Assembly (NCBI GenBank): GCA_900540495.1
Contig: UQGA01000001.1
Coordinates: 1-64,000 of the forward strand
Length of the DNA: 64,000 bases
Source: an uncultured Eubacteriales bacterium
Lineage (GTDB): Bacteria > Bacillota > Clostridia > Christensenellales > CAG-138
Reading direction: 5' to 3'
Shown: positions 33,561 through 43,427 of the stretch, in pieces
Numbering within the stretch: position 1 is the stretch's first letter
Layout: every line of letters starts with the position of its first letter
The notes under the pieces: generated by a model
Told to the model about the DNA's origin: nothing
What the model saw: the letters and a program-made list of their open reading frames with translations, nothing else
The model's database searches: none
Made by a program: the position numbers and the translations under genes

Positions 33561-35888
33561 CTAACCCCTCACCATTTTCAGAAGGCCCCGCAAAAAATGC
33601 CCGTTGGCCATTTCCAGCATTCCCGGGATTACGCCGCCGCGGATGCCGCCGGAGATCTGCATGCTGCGCAGCGGCCCGCCGGCGGACGACGCCATCCTCA
33701 TCCGGAAATCCGGGTTGTCATAGTCCTTTTTGCCGCCAAAGCCCCTGGCTATGACCGACTCCGTAGCCTTGTACATGAGCTTCATGAGGAGGCTGTAGTC
33801 CCGCATCTCCTCCACCGTGTTGTCCATGGTGAAGCTGCCCTTTTGCAGCACCGGCGGCACATAGGCTCGGCCCAGCATCCGCTCCCAGTCCGCGCGGTTT
33901 GGCCGCCCCTCGCAGCGCTCATACCAGCTTCCGGCCTGCCAATCGGGAACGGGCAGCGTCTCCCCCGTTTTCAGTAATGCGGCTGTCAGCCCGCCGACGC
34001 ACGCAACATATTGCCCGGCGGGCACCTTCCAGCCGTCCTGCCAAACGGCAAAGCAGCGGTCGTCGAGCCGGAATGTGACCGTCCTGCGCTCGCCCGGCTG
34101 TAAAAAGACCTTTTGAAAGCCCTTCAGCTCCCGCACCGGACGATGCAGGCCGTCCTGCGGCGTCCGCAGATAGAGTTGCACGACCTCCGCGCCCGCCACG
34201 TGCCCGGTGTTCTGCACCATGACGGTGGCCGTATCGCCGGTCACACGCAAGTCCGCATAGGCAAACGTCGTGTAGCTGAGCCCATACCCAAACGGCCACC
34301 GGACCGGCACGCCGGCCTTGTCATAGTACCGATAGCCGACATAGAGCCCCTCCTGGTACAGGGCGTCCGTCGTCCTGTCATAGATTTCGGCCGACGGCAC
34401 GTCCTCATAACGATATGGCCAGCTCTCGGCCAGCCGGCCGCTGGGATTCACCCTGCCATAGAGCAGATCGGCAACGGCCTCGCCCCCCGCCTGCCCCGGC
34501 AGCCCCATGTAGAGGATGCCGCGCACCCGGTCCGCCCAGGGGCACTCCACGACGCCGCCGCTCAAAAGCACCACCACGGTGTTTGGGTTGGCGCCTGCCG
34601 CGGCGTCGATCATCCGCAGATGCCCTTCCGGCAGGCGCATATGGTCCCGGTCAAAGCCCTCGGACTCCGCCTGCCCCGGCAGCCCAGCAAAGACCACGGC
34701 GACATCCGCCTGCGCCGCCGCTTCCCGCACCTGTTGCAGCAGCGCATCCGTCGTCCCGCCGCGGCCGGTGCAGCCCGGGGCATATGTTGCGGCAGGCAGG
34801 CAATCCAGCGGTTGGGACAGCTTCGTGGGCTGGATATGGCTGGACCCCGCCCCCTGGAAGCGCAGGTCTGCCGCCATCGCCCCGATGACGGCAATGCGGG
34901 CGTCCTCCTTGAGCGGCAGTATCCCGCCGTCGTTCTGCAACAGAACGGCGCCCTCGGCGGCCGCGCGCCGCGCCAGCGCATGATGCGCCTCATAGTCGCA
35001 GACGGCGGGCGCTTTGCGCCTCTCCGCCGCGCGGAACGCCAGCTCCAGCACGCGCCGGGCGCTGTCGTCCACGCACCGTTCGGGAAGCGACCCATCGCGC
35101 ACGGCCTGCGCCGTCTCCTTTTCCATATAGGCGCTGCCGCCCGGCATGTTCAGGTCGCAGCCGGCCCAAAAGCCCTGTATCCGGTCGTTCATCGCCCCCC
35201 AATCGGTCACCACCAGACCGTCAAACCCCCACTCTGTGCGGAGGATATCCGTCAGCAGCGCCCGGTTGTCGCTGCAGTGTACGCCGTTCAGTTTCGGGTA
35301 TGCGCACATCACGGCAGCCGGCCGCCCCTCCCGCACGGCAATTTCAAACGCTGTGAGGTACAGCTCCCGCAGGGTACGGTCGTCCATCACCCCATCGGAA
35401 GTAAAGCGCCGGAATTCCTGGGAATTGGCGGCAAAGTGCTTGAGGCACGCTCCCACGCCGCCGCCCTCCATGCCCCGGATAAAACCGGCAGCCAGCTTGC
35501 CCGCCAGATACGGGTCCTCGCTGAAGTATTCAAAGTTTCGCCCGCAAAGCGGGTTCCGCTTCAGGTTCGCGCCCGGCCCCAGCACGAGATCCACGCCCTG
35601 TTCCCGGGCCTCCTCGGCAATGGCGGCGCCGATCTCCGCGAGCAGCTCCGGGTCCCAACTGGCGGCGCTCGTCACCTCCGCCGGGAAGCAGGTCGCCGCC
35701 CGCGAAGCGTGTACGCCCAGCATATCGGCGGCATGCTCCTGTTTGCGCAGGCCGTGCGGCCCGTCGCACAGAAAGGCGGACGGTATGCCATAGGCCTCAA
35801 ACGACTTGGTTTCCCAGAAATTCTCACCGGAACAGAGGGCAATCTTCTGTTCCAGCGGCATCTGCTTCAAAACCCGTTCCACGTCCAT
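33561..35888 (-). CDS. Glycoside hydrolase family 3 beta-glycosidase
   Basis: 775 residues. N-terminal TIM-barrel-like domain with the GH3 signature and nucleophile D229 (GFDGLVVTDWGAMND), KHFAANSQE with the conserved Lys-His, then the alpha/beta sandwich domain (ILPLKEDARIAVIGAMAAD) and a fibronectin-III-like domain (RWPFGYGLSYTTF onward). An extra C-terminal ~85 residues (NRADWERMLGRAYVPPVLQK onward) follow. There is no signal peptide, so it acts in the cytoplasm, probably on glucosides released from rhamnosylated plant compounds. 4 bases upstream of rhaB, same operon. Confidence 0.93.
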   Translation of the reverse strand: MDVERVLKQMPLEQKIALCSGENFWETKSFEAYGIPSAFLCDGPHGLRKQEHAADMLGVHASRAATCFPAEVTSAASWDPELLAEIGAAIAEEAREQGVDLVLGPGANLKRNPLCGRNFEYFSEDPYLAGKLAAGFIRGMEGGGVGACLKHFAANSQEFRRFTSDGVMDDRTLRELYLTAFEIAVREGRPAAVMCAYPKLNGVHCSDNRALLTDILRTEWGFDGLVVTDWGAMNDRIQGFWAGCDLNMPGGSAYMEKETAQAVRDGSLPERCVDDSARRVLELAFRAAERRKAPAVCDYEAHHALARRAAAEGAVLLQNDGGILPLKEDARIAVIGAMAADLRFQGAGSSHIQPTKLSQPLDCLPAATYAPGCTGRGGTTDALLQQVREAAAQADVAVVFAGLPGQAESEGFDRDHMRLPEGHLRMIDAAAGANPNTVVVLLSGGVVECPWADRVRGILYMGLPGQAGGEAVADLLYGRVNPSGRLAESWPYRYEDVPSAEIYDRTTDALYQEGLYVGYRYYDKAGVPVRWPFGYGLSYTTFAYADLRVTGDTATVMVQNTGHVAGAEVVQLYLRTPQDGLHRPVRELKGFQKVFLQPGERRTVTFRLDDRCFAVWQDGWKVPAGQYVACVGGLTAALLKTGETLPVPDWQAGSWYERCEGRPNRADWERMLGRAYVPPVLQKGSFTMDNTVEEMRDYSLLMKLMYKATESVIARGFGGKKDYDNPDFRMRMASSAGGPLRSMQISGGIRGGVIPGMLEMANGHFLRGLLKMVRG

Positions 35889-35909
35889 ATGCGCACCTCC
35901 ACGCCCGTT

Positions 35910-38450
35910 TCAAAAAGTATGGATACCTGCGGGCAGCACGACGGCCTCCCGCCCCGGCAACGTCAGGGTGGCCGTACAACCCGCCGGGACGGTGACGGTA
36001 TAGGCATAGCCCGCCTCCGTCCTTTCCCAGCCGCTCTCCACCCGGCCATAGACGCTGGTGTAGCTCGCCTTCGCATGGGTCAAGCGACCGCCGGGTCGCG
36101 GCGCGATGGTAAAGTGATTCTCGCCATCCACGTGAATGCCGCACATGGTGTCGAACAACCAACGGCAAACCGCGCCCTTGGAATAGTGGTTCAGCGACGC
36201 AATGCCGCCCTGCTTCGTGGCGGTGCCCTCCCACGCTTCCCACACGGTGGTCGCCCCGTTCTTCGGCATGAACAGCCACCCCGGCATCTCCTCGTTTTCC
36301 AGCAGCCGGTAGGCAGCCTCGATGTCTATGCGAGCGAGCACATCCAGGATCAACGGCGTGGAAAGGAACCCCGTTCCCACGCGCCAGCCAAAGTGCTCCA
36401 GCGCCAAAAGAAGACGCTTTTTCGCAAATTTTTCCTGTTCCCCATTTAACAGCCCAAAGGCCAGCGGCCGGACGAGCTGCGCCTGCCGGTCGGTATCCAG
36501 CGAATACGCGGGCGTCTCTCGCAGCGCCTGATAACTCCGGCGGCAGCCGGCGGCAAAGGCGCGGTAGCCCTCTGCCTGCTGTGCGTTGCCCAGCGCCGCT
36601 TCGATCTCGGCCATGCAGTCCATGACGTGCGCGGTATAGGCCGTCGCCACTTCCGGGTGCGGCACGGCGCAGTCCTTCCACGTCATGTGGTGTACGCTCT
36701 CCGGCTCCGCCCACTCGCCATACGCCTGGCCGGCATTGGAAAGATACCTCTTCTCCTCGCCGCGCAGGCCGGTTCGTCTGGCAGTGGGGTACCATCTGCC
36801 GCAGCGCCTTTGCATGAAGCGTGCATAGCGGCGCATGCCGGGCAAATAGCTTTGCAACACGTCGCCATCCCCGTACTGTTTCCACAGGGCGTAGGGCATC
36901 AGGACGCCGGCGTCCGCCCAGCCGACCGAGCCGTTCATGGACGCCATATAGAAATCCGTGCCGCCCTCCGGCGCAATCTGGGGCAGGCAACCATTCTTTT
37001 TCTGCCAGTCATAGAGGTCGTTGAGATATTTTTTCGCAAACGGCAGATAGTCGAACAGAAAGCTGGCCGTGGGGCAGAAGATCTGCGCGTCGCCCGACCA
37101 GCCGTGCCGCTCGCGGGTCGGGCAATCGGTCGGCAGGTCGGCATGGTTGTTTTTGGCGCTCCACACCGTGTTTTCCACAAATTTATTGAGTAAACGGTTG
37201 GAGCTTTCAAACCAGCCCGTGCGCTCCAGGTCGGAATAGATGGCGATGGCCGTAAAATCTTCCGCTGAAAACGGCACGTCCGTCTCTACCAGTATATACC
37301 GGAACCCGAAGATTGCAAACGTGGTCCGATATTCGTTTCTTCCCTCGCGGCAGGTATAGCAGACCTGCTGCAAAGGCGTCGTAAAGTTTTTGCGGGACAA
37401 CTGGATGTTTTTTTGCGTAAACTCCCCTTCGCCGTCGAGCAGCTCGCCAAACCGCAACCGGATCGTCTGACCGGCCCTGGCCTCCAGCGAAAAAGCCACA
37501 TAACCGGCGATGTTCTGCCCGAAGTCCAGCACGGTTTTCCCGGCAGGCGTGATGATGCGTTTCGCTTTCAGCCGTTCATGCTCCGTGACGGGTACGTTAT
37601 CGGACGCGGTTGGCACGACCGGATGACGGGTGACCCGCGCTTTATGGCAATAGCCGGGCGTCCGACATGCATCTACGACTTCCCCGTCCTTGTTATCCGC
37701 AAAGCGGATGGGACCGTCGTCGCTCCAGTCCCAGCTCCTGTCGGTACAGACGGTCTGCACGCCGCCGTCTGCGCGGGTCAGTTCGAGCTGTGCCAGCAGC
37801 TTGGTTACCGTGCCATACTGGTTGCGGATGCCCCAGGCGCCGGTGCTGCCCCGGTACCAGCCGTCGGCCAGCTGCACCGTCAGCTCGTTTTCCCCTTCGC
37901 GCACCAGCGCGGTCACGTCATAGGTCTGGTACTGGACGCGCTTGCGATAGTCCGTAATGCCGGGCGCCAGCACCGCGTCGCCGACCCGGACGCCGTTCAG
38001 CCGCGCCTCATACAGGCCGCAGGCGGTGATGTACAGCCGCGCCTTTTGCACACAATCCGCCACAAACGTCTTGCGGAAGCAGTCCACGGGATAGCGCCGC
38101 CGCCTGTTGACCCGGTAATTGCCGGCGATCCACTGCGCCTGCCAGCGGCCGATGCCCGTCTCGAACAGGGACTCGGCCCAGTCGCCGCAGGCGCCCTGCT
38201 CGTCCCACAGGCGCACCTTCCACAGCACCCGCGTCCGCGGTGCGACGGGCGCGCCGCCCCAACGGGCGCGCATGGAACCGCCCGCCACCCGGCCGCTGTC
38301 CCAGAGCAGCGCGCCGCCGTCGTCGTGCGCAACGATCTGATAGGCCGTCTGCTCCCGTCCGCCGCTGCAGTTCCAGAACAGCCAGGGCGCCGTGAAGTCC
38401 ACGCCGACGGGCTCGAACAGATGTTCCGTCTTCAATCGAATGGCCTGCAT
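35910..38450 (-). CDS. Alpha-L-rhamnosidase (GH78)
   Basis: 846 residues from the ATG at 38450, which has GGAGG seven bases upstream and overlaps the symporter stop by one base. Domain order: N-terminal beta domains (LFWNCSGGREQTAYQIVAHD, LYITACGLYEARLNGVRVGD), then an (alpha/alpha)6 barrel with the general-acid region PTDCPTRERHGWSGDAQIF and GSVGWADAGVLMPY, then a C-terminal beta domain. The enzyme frees L-rhamnose from glycosides. No signal peptide is present, so the substrate must be imported first. Genes downstream metabolise the products. Confidence 0.95.
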   Translation of the reverse strand: MQAIRLKTEHLFEPVGVDFTAPWLFWNCSGGREQTAYQIVAHDDGGALLWDSGRVAGGSMRARWGGAPVAPRTRVLWKVRLWDEQGACGDWAESLFETGIGRWQAQWIAGNYRVNRRRRYPVDCFRKTFVADCVQKARLYITACGLYEARLNGVRVGDAVLAPGITDYRKRVQYQTYDVTALVREGENELTVQLADGWYRGSTGAWGIRNQYGTVTKLLAQLELTRADGGVQTVCTDRSWDWSDDGPIRFADNKDGEVVDACRTPGYCHKARVTRHPVVPTASDNVPVTEHERLKAKRIITPAGKTVLDFGQNIAGYVAFSLEARAGQTIRLRFGELLDGEGEFTQKNIQLSRKNFTTPLQQVCYTCREGRNEYRTTFAIFGFRYILVETDVPFSAEDFTAIAIYSDLERTGWFESSNRLLNKFVENTVWSAKNNHADLPTDCPTRERHGWSGDAQIFCPTASFLFDYLPFAKKYLNDLYDWQKKNGCLPQIAPEGGTDFYMASMNGSVGWADAGVLMPYALWKQYGDGDVLQSYLPGMRRYARFMQRRCGRWYPTARRTGLRGEEKRYLSNAGQAYGEWAEPESVHHMTWKDCAVPHPEVATAYTAHVMDCMAEIEAALGNAQQAEGYRAFAAGCRRSYQALRETPAYSLDTDRQAQLVRPLAFGLLNGEQEKFAKKRLLLALEHFGWRVGTGFLSTPLILDVLARIDIEAAYRLLENEEMPGWLFMPKNGATTVWEAWEGTATKQGGIASLNHYSKGAVCRWLFDTMCGIHVDGENHFTIAPRPGGRLTHAKASYTSVYGRVESGWERTEAGYAYTVTVPAGCTATLTLPGREAVVLPAGIHTF

Positions 38451-39901
38451 CATTTGCCCTCCCTGCGCGCCCGGATCTCCTGCTGCTCCCTGCCGATGGT
38501 CTTTTCCACATTCAGGAAGATCAGCAATACCGCCAGTATGATGCCCGTGAACACCTCCAGGCCGACAAAGCCAAACGTGATGGCGTTCCTGACCGCCGCC
38601 GTCTGCTCCGCCGCCACCGTGACGCCGTTCACCACCTCCGGCGCAACATAGCCGGTTTTGGCGAGCAGGCCGTTGAAAATGCCCGTGCAAATCCCGACCA
38701 TGGCCACGGAAATGATGTTATAGACGGACATCGCAATGCCGTCGCAGCGGAAATTCTTCTTCCACTCCATGTGATCGAGCACGTCGGCAAACATGGCCAT
38801 AAAGACATAGGAACAGGGCAGACCGCCGATGTTTTTGATGAACTGGCCGACGAGCACGACGACCATGTCCGTCGGGAACATCCAGCAGATGGCGCTGCCG
38901 ATGGCATACAGGATGAAACCGGCCAGCGTCAGGTTGCGCTTGCCAAACTTTTTGGCCAGCGGCCAAACGGCAAAGATGCCGATCCCCATCGGTACGCCGC
39001 CGATCACGGAGATCAGCGTCTGCGTCATACCGTCGTTATAGGTGCCCAGCACGTAGTTGCAATAGTACACGAGGCTCAGGTTCTTGATGCTGGTGCCCAG
39101 GATGTATACGAGAAAATAGGCGTAGATGAGCAACATGTACCGATCGGTAAAGATCGCCTTCAGCTGCTGTTTCAGCGGCACGGGGACTGCCTCTTCCGCC
39201 TGCGTCTCCAGCGTCACGCGCTCTTTGGTAAAGTAATACTCGACCAGCGTCAACGGCAGCGCCAGAATGGAAAGCAGGCTCATGAGCGCAATCCACTTGC
39301 CCTGGTCCGCGCCGATGATGGGCATGATGACCATGGGGAACACCAGCGCCACAAGAATCCCCGTCATCATGATGTTGGAGATCTGGTTGAACACCGACAG
39401 GCTGCCGCGTTGCGTCGTGTCGCGGATGGACAGCGGCACCATCAGGCCGTGGCTCATGTTAAAAATGGTATAGGCGAAGGAATAGAACAGATTGTAGCTG
39501 ACCATGACCCAGATAACCTGCACCGTCTCCGAGCCGCTCGGCACGGTAAACAGCAGAATGCCGGTCACCGTCAGCAGCGGCGCGCTCAGCAACAGCCACG
39601 GCCGCGCCTTGCCCTCCCGCGTGTGGGTCCGGTCGATGATGTAGCCCATGCACACATTGGTGACGGCGTCGATGATCTTGGAAACGATCGGAAACACCAC
39701 CAGAAACGCCCCGCCCCAGACATGCGTCAGCTTGAGCACGTCGGTATAATAGACATTCAAATAGGTGGCAAGCACCGCGTTGAGCAGCAGGGCGCCGGCG
39801 GGCCCGAGAAGATACCCCAGCCATTTTTCTGCCGGCTTAACGTCCTCCGATCGTATCCTGCTTTGAAACGCTTTACGCTCCACAAATTTAAGACGCGTCA
39901 C
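38450..39901 (-). CDS. GPH-family glycoside symporter (MFS superfamily)
   Basis: 483 residues, twelve hydrophobic segments, with the GPH signature between helices 2 and 3 (KIIDAVTNVCMGYIIDRTHT and REGKARPWLL). Family members (MelB, XylP, YicJ) import glycosides with H+ or Na+. The start is a GTG at 39901 with GGGAGG 8 bases upstream. It is the first gene of the operon symporter-GH78-GH3-rhaB-rhaA-rhaD. This placement suggests import of a rhamnosylated disaccharide or small glycoside. Confidence 0.9.
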   Translation of the reverse strand: MTRLKFVERKAFQSRIRSEDVKPAEKWLGYLLGPAGALLLNAVLATYLNVYYTDVLKLTHVWGGAFLVVFPIVSKIIDAVTNVCMGYIIDRTHTREGKARPWLLLSAPLLTVTGILLFTVPSGSETVQVIWVMVSYNLFYSFAYTIFNMSHGLMVPLSIRDTTQRGSLSVFNQISNIMMTGILVALVFPMVIMPIIGADQGKWIALMSLLSILALPLTLVEYYFTKERVTLETQAEEAVPVPLKQQLKAIFTDRYMLLIYAYFLVYILGTSIKNLSLVYYCNYVLGTYNDGMTQTLISVIGGVPMGIGIFAVWPLAKKFGKRNLTLAGFILYAIGSAICWMFPTDMVVVLVGQFIKNIGGLPCSYVFMAMFADVLDHMEWKKNFRCDGIAMSVYNIISVAMVGICTGIFNGLLAKTGYVAPEVVNGVTVAAEQTAAVRNAITFGFVGLEVFTGIILAVLLIFLNVEKTIGREQQEIRARREGK

Positions 39902-39921
39902 TGCGCATTCCTCCCGATTCG

Positions 39922-39950
39922 TTGTGTGGAAACTTGTTGAAGGCTATAAT
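39922..39950 (+). promoter_or_regulatory. Putative promoter of the AraC-type regulator
   Basis: -35 TTGTGT (39922-39927), 17-base spacer, -10 TATAAT (39945-39950), directed at the regulator starting at 40051. Confidence 0.6.
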
Positions 39951-39951
39951 G

Positions 39952-39972
39952 GGTACTACAATTTGCAGTACC
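39952..39972. promoter_or_regulatory. Inverted repeat in the rha divergent intergenic region
   Basis: GGTACT and AGTACC are separated by 9 bases (ACAATTTGC), in the 149-bp region between the symporter operon and its AraC-type regulator. The spacing of about one and a half helical turns is suitable for a dimeric regulator. Which protein binds it is not shown. Confidence 0.5.
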
Positions 39973-40050
39973 AATATATCACGGCGCCCCTGCAAAAACT
40001 TGTATTTCTGTATGCTATTTGGTATAAATGTATGCAAAAGGAGGCTGCCC

Positions 40051-41253
40051 GTGGAACGAATCGATCTGCACTATCTCTGTACGACCATCGGCAATCTTTC
40101 CGGCATCCCCATCCGCATTTTTGAAGGCAACGCGCTGGACTTCTACTATTCCATCGTCTATCTGCCGAAGGACCCTCTGCTGCCGTGGCAGCGGGAAGTG
40201 CTCGCCATCCCGGAACATGTCGGCTACTATGTTACGCCGCAGTTTCATTATTATTGCGTGGTCAACGCGGGGAACATAAAGCTCGTTGTCGGCCCTGCGC
40301 GGCAGATCAGGGAAAGCGAGCAGGAGTTGCGGGCGCTTGCATTCCAGCTGGATCTGGCCGGCGAGGAGGCGGACGCGCTGATTGCGGGCGTGCGCAGCAT
40401 CGTCCGCATGCCGGTGGAAAGCGTGTTGCAAATGCTGTGTACCATGAATTATGTCCTCAACGGCGAAAAGTTGGAGTTGCGGGATATCAGCATTCATGAA
40501 CAGGAGCAGACCGCGCTGGCCAGCCGGCAGGAGCGACGGCGCGCGGCGCGCCGTCTCTCCGTCGCAACCGAAGAGACCGCCGTCCGCGAAGAGCACAACA
40601 CCTATGACTTGGAGAAGCGCCTGCTGTACATGGTCCGCAAGGGGGACAGTATGGCCCTGCAAAAGTGGCTCTCGACCGCCCCCGCCATTCGCGGCGGCGT
40701 GGTGGCCAACGACCAGCTACGCCAGCGCAAAAACCTGTTCATCGTTACCGTTACGCTGGCATGTCGCGCCGCCATACAGGGCGGGCTGTCGGTGGATGAC
40801 GCTTTTACGCTCAGCGACTCCTACATCCAGCAATGTGAATTGATGCAATCGCCTGAGCGGATCACCAATCTGCAATATCGCATGTTGCTCGACTATACGG
40901 AACGGGTCGAGCGCCTGCGCCGGGGCAAAGCGCCGTCAAAATTGGCGCTTGACGTAGCGAACTATGTGCAGCGCCATATTTTCGAAGCCGTCAGCGCCGA
41001 GGCGATCGCCCATGCGCTGTACATCAGCCGCCCCTATCTGTCCAAAAAGTTCAAGGAGGAGACGGGCGAAAACCTGACGGACTTTGTGCGCAAGGAGAAG
41101 ACGGAAGAAGCGAAACGCCTCCTGCGCTACTCGGACAAGTCCCTCACCGCGATCGGCTCCTATCTCGGCTTCTCCTCGCCCGGTCATTTTTCGCGCGTGT
41201 TCAAAAAGTATACGGGCTACAGCCCCCGCGCGTATCGGGAAAGATATGAGTAG
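40051..41253 (+). CDS. AraC-family regulator of the rhamnoside operon
   Basis: 400 residues. The N-terminal ~290 residues are an effector domain of unknown type, starting MERIDLHYLCTTIGNLSGIP. The C-terminal HTH_18 domain (~300-400) has the two helix-turn-helices: AEAIAHALYISRPYLSKKFK and KSLTAIGSYLGFSSPGHFSR, ending in the conserved YTGYSPRAYRERYE. The start is a GTG at 40051 after AAAGGAGGCTGCCC. It is divergent from the rha operon and is inferred to activate it in response to rhamnose or a rhamnoside. Confidence 0.88.
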   Translation: MERIDLHYLCTTIGNLSGIPIRIFEGNALDFYYSIVYLPKDPLLPWQREVLAIPEHVGYYVTPQFHYYCVVNAGNIKLVVGPARQIRESEQELRALAFQLDLAGEEADALIAGVRSIVRMPVESVLQMLCTMNYVLNGEKLELRDISIHEQEQTALASRQERRRAARRLSVATEETAVREEHNTYDLEKRLLYMVRKGDSMALQKWLSTAPAIRGGVVANDQLRQRKNLFIVTVTLACRAAIQGGLSVDDAFTLSDSYIQQCELMQSPERITNLQYRMLLDYTERVERLRRGKAPSKLALDVANYVQRHIFEAVSAEAIAHALYISRPYLSKKFKEETGENLTDFVRKEKTEEAKRLLRYSDKSLTAIGSYLGFSSPGHFSRVFKKYTGYSPRAYRERYE

Positions 41254-41930
41254 CGCGCGGAGGAATTCGGTCGGCGGTCGCTGGCTGAGCGGAAGCAGAA
41301 TCAAACGTCAGGCTGACGGCCTTCCACTTCTTGCCGCCCGAGGAAACGGCCCGGCGCGCGATCGGGCGCTGTACGGCCGTTGAAAAGGCGACCGGCCGCG
41401 GCGTTGAGCGTCGGCAGGCAGGAGCCGGAGATCGATCAACGGCGCTCGACCTGATGCGGCAGCAGAGCGGCTCGCACGGCAGCGGCGGGATCCGCACTCG
41501 GCATACCCTGTCCCGGTCCGCCTTTCTGCCTGCCGTGGCGCGCCGTGCTGCCGCCCGACATGCGGGATGTCTGTTGTCGGGCAGTGATTCCTCTATCGCC
41601 GCAACGGACGGCGGGGTTCGGTAAAAGGGGAGGGCTATCACGCAACGCAACAATCAAATCCAGTTAAAAATTCGGAGGTGTGCCACGCGGGCTGATGTTC
41701 AGCCCGCAGCCGAAACACTTGGCCAACCGGACAGCCGCCTGGTGGCAGGTCGGTTCCTTTTTATCCATCGGTTTTACTTTTGCCGCGCGCCATCGCAACG
41801 GGCAGGACGGGCAACATCACCCGGCACGAAATCAGGGCGAATTTGTGCGCGCCCTGGGATCATGGCCCCTCTCCACAGGAAGGGCAGCGATCTCTCCCAG
41901 CTTTGGTTCCAATTCTCTTTCTTCCGGTTT
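41254..41930. other. 677-bp region without a recognisable gene
   Basis: Short open frames exist on both strands but their translations are Arg/Ala/Gly-rich and resemble nothing. The only structure I see is a perfect 9-bp hairpin GCGGGCTGA/TCAGCCCGC (41687-41707). It may hold decayed sequence or a non-coding RNA; I have no support for either. Confidence 0.6.
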
Positions 41931-43424
41931 TCATTGCATTTTTGAATTGCGGAGCACTTTTGCGACCACCACCACAGCGACGATCACGGCGATGATGGCG
42001 AAGCCGACAAGGATGGTCACCCACCACTGAAAGGCAGGTTCCTGGGTTTGATCCGTTGGCTCTCCGTCCGTTTCAATCACCAGTTCCTTGATCTCAATGG
42101 AAAATTCAATCTCCTGTTTTTGTTCTTCTCCGGCTTCGTCCGTATAGGTGATCGTATAGAGGCCGCTTGTCTGTCCATATCCGCCGCCAACCTGTCCGGC
42201 GAACACGGAGATTTCGCCGTTGCCCGTTCCGCCGGGGGCAATATCTCCTAAGAACGCGGCCGCTTTTGGGAAAAGCCCCTCTCCCGCGACTTCGATCATC
42301 ACATTTTTTAGCGTGCTTCTCCCCGTATTATAAACGTTTGCCGGGAGCGTAAAGGATTCTCCTGCGGTAACGCTCTTCGGCAGCATGGCGAGGATGTCGT
42401 CATATGTAAAAGCAGCCGGCTGGACGACGGCGATGAGAAATGTGTGGGAAGAAGTATACACGCCGCCGTATGCGTCCGCATAGTCAAGGGTGACGCTGAA
42501 AGGCTGGTTGCCCGACGTGACGTCCGCCGTTGTTTTCAGCCGAAAGGAAGCTCGCACGCTTTCTCCGTCTACAAGATTCTCAAGATGAATGGCGTTATTG
42601 GTTGCAACGGGGACGATGCTGCCTGCCGCGTCCACGCTCCCGCCGCCGGAGGACGCGCTCCCGTAGGTCAGCCGCACGCTTCTTGCCCGAAGTGTGCCAA
42701 TGTTTTCCACCGTGAGCGTCACCTCGAACTCCTCATTGCCGCCGACGCTCGCGGGATTGATCTCGCAGGCGCTGATGAACAGCTCCGGTTTCTCCACGGT
42801 TTCCTTTGTGGGCGTGACGTCCTGCACGGCGTTTGGATCGACGGGCTCCTGGCCGTCGGTAATGGTGACGTAGATGAGGAAGGTCTGCGTCATGAGCGCG
42901 CCGGCGGCGTCCAGATAGGACGCGCTCAGCGTAACGGGATAGACGCCGTTGATTCTCCCGCTTGCAAGGGGGATGGTCAGCGTGAACACGTAGGGTTCCC
43001 CGCCCTCGCTTGTCTGGGCGTAATTTCCAAAGACAAACGGACTGTCCGTCGTCTGGCCGAGGTCGGCGCTGAGCGTTACCCGGCCGTCCAGCGTTTTCCC
43101 GATCAGGGGCAATACGATGGACACGCTCCCATCCTTTACGATCGGGAGATATCCGTTTTCATAGGTTTTATTCATGCCGGGATACAGGTTCCTGCTGTCG
43201 ATCGTAAGCTGCCCGGCGGGGATGACGGGCTCCGGCGTAGCCATGTCCGGCGTGTCGGTCGACGTCGTCGCCGCGGACGGCGTGTCGGGCGACGTTGTTG
43301 CGGTCGGTGTTGCGTTTTCGGAAGACGCGGGAGGCGCGTCCGGCGTTTCCTCGGCAAAAACCGTCAGCGGTATGGTTATGGCAAGCAAGATCGCAAACAG
43401 CAGTATGAAGCGCTTTCTTTTCAT
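41931..43424 (-). CDS. Secreted, membrane-anchored protein with Ig-like (CARDB/NEW3-type) domains
   Basis: 497 residues. A signal peptide (MKRKRFILLFAILLAITIPL, cleavage near VFA-EE) is followed by a Thr/Pro/Ser-rich linker to ~65. At least three beta-rich repeats then follow, each with a YPVTLSASYLDAAG-, FSVTLDYADAYGGV- or LYTITYTDEAGEE-type strand. A transmembrane helix (WWVTILVGFAIIAVIVAVVVV) and KVLRNSKMQ tail end it. The repeats resemble CARDB/NPCBM-associated NEW3 modules. It lies 3 bases downstream of the ATPase gene in an exporter operon. I infer an extracellular accessory subunit; function unknown. Confidence 0.72.
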   Translation of the reverse strand: MKRKRFILLFAILLAITIPLTVFAEETPDAPPASSENATPTATTSPDTPSAATTSTDTPDMATPEPVIPAGQLTIDSRNLYPGMNKTYENGYLPIVKDGSVSIVLPLIGKTLDGRVTLSADLGQTTDSPFVFGNYAQTSEGGEPYVFTLTIPLASGRINGVYPVTLSASYLDAAGALMTQTFLIYVTITDGQEPVDPNAVQDVTPTKETVEKPELFISACEINPASVGGNEEFEVTLTVENIGTLRARSVRLTYGSASSGGGSVDAAGSIVPVATNNAIHLENLVDGESVRASFRLKTTADVTSGNQPFSVTLDYADAYGGVYTSSHTFLIAVVQPAAFTYDDILAMLPKSVTAGESFTLPANVYNTGRSTLKNVMIEVAGEGLFPKAAAFLGDIAPGGTGNGEISVFAGQVGGGYGQTSGLYTITYTDEAGEEQKQEIEFSIEIKELVIETDGEPTDQTQEPAFQWWVTILVGFAIIAVIVAVVVVAKVLRNSKMQ

Positions 43425-43427
43425 GGT

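Noticed and set aside
34113..36449. 778-residue plus-strand open frame antisense to the GH3 and GH78 genes
   Set aside because: It is an Arg/Pro/Gln-rich shadow of high-GC coding sequence on the other strand; the minus-strand GH3 frame has clear catalytic motifs and normal spacing.
41460..41520. Frame with SGGIRTRHT, like translations seen across tRNA genes
   Set aside because: No GTTCGA T-arm, no cloverleaf and no CCA could be drawn; not a tRNA.
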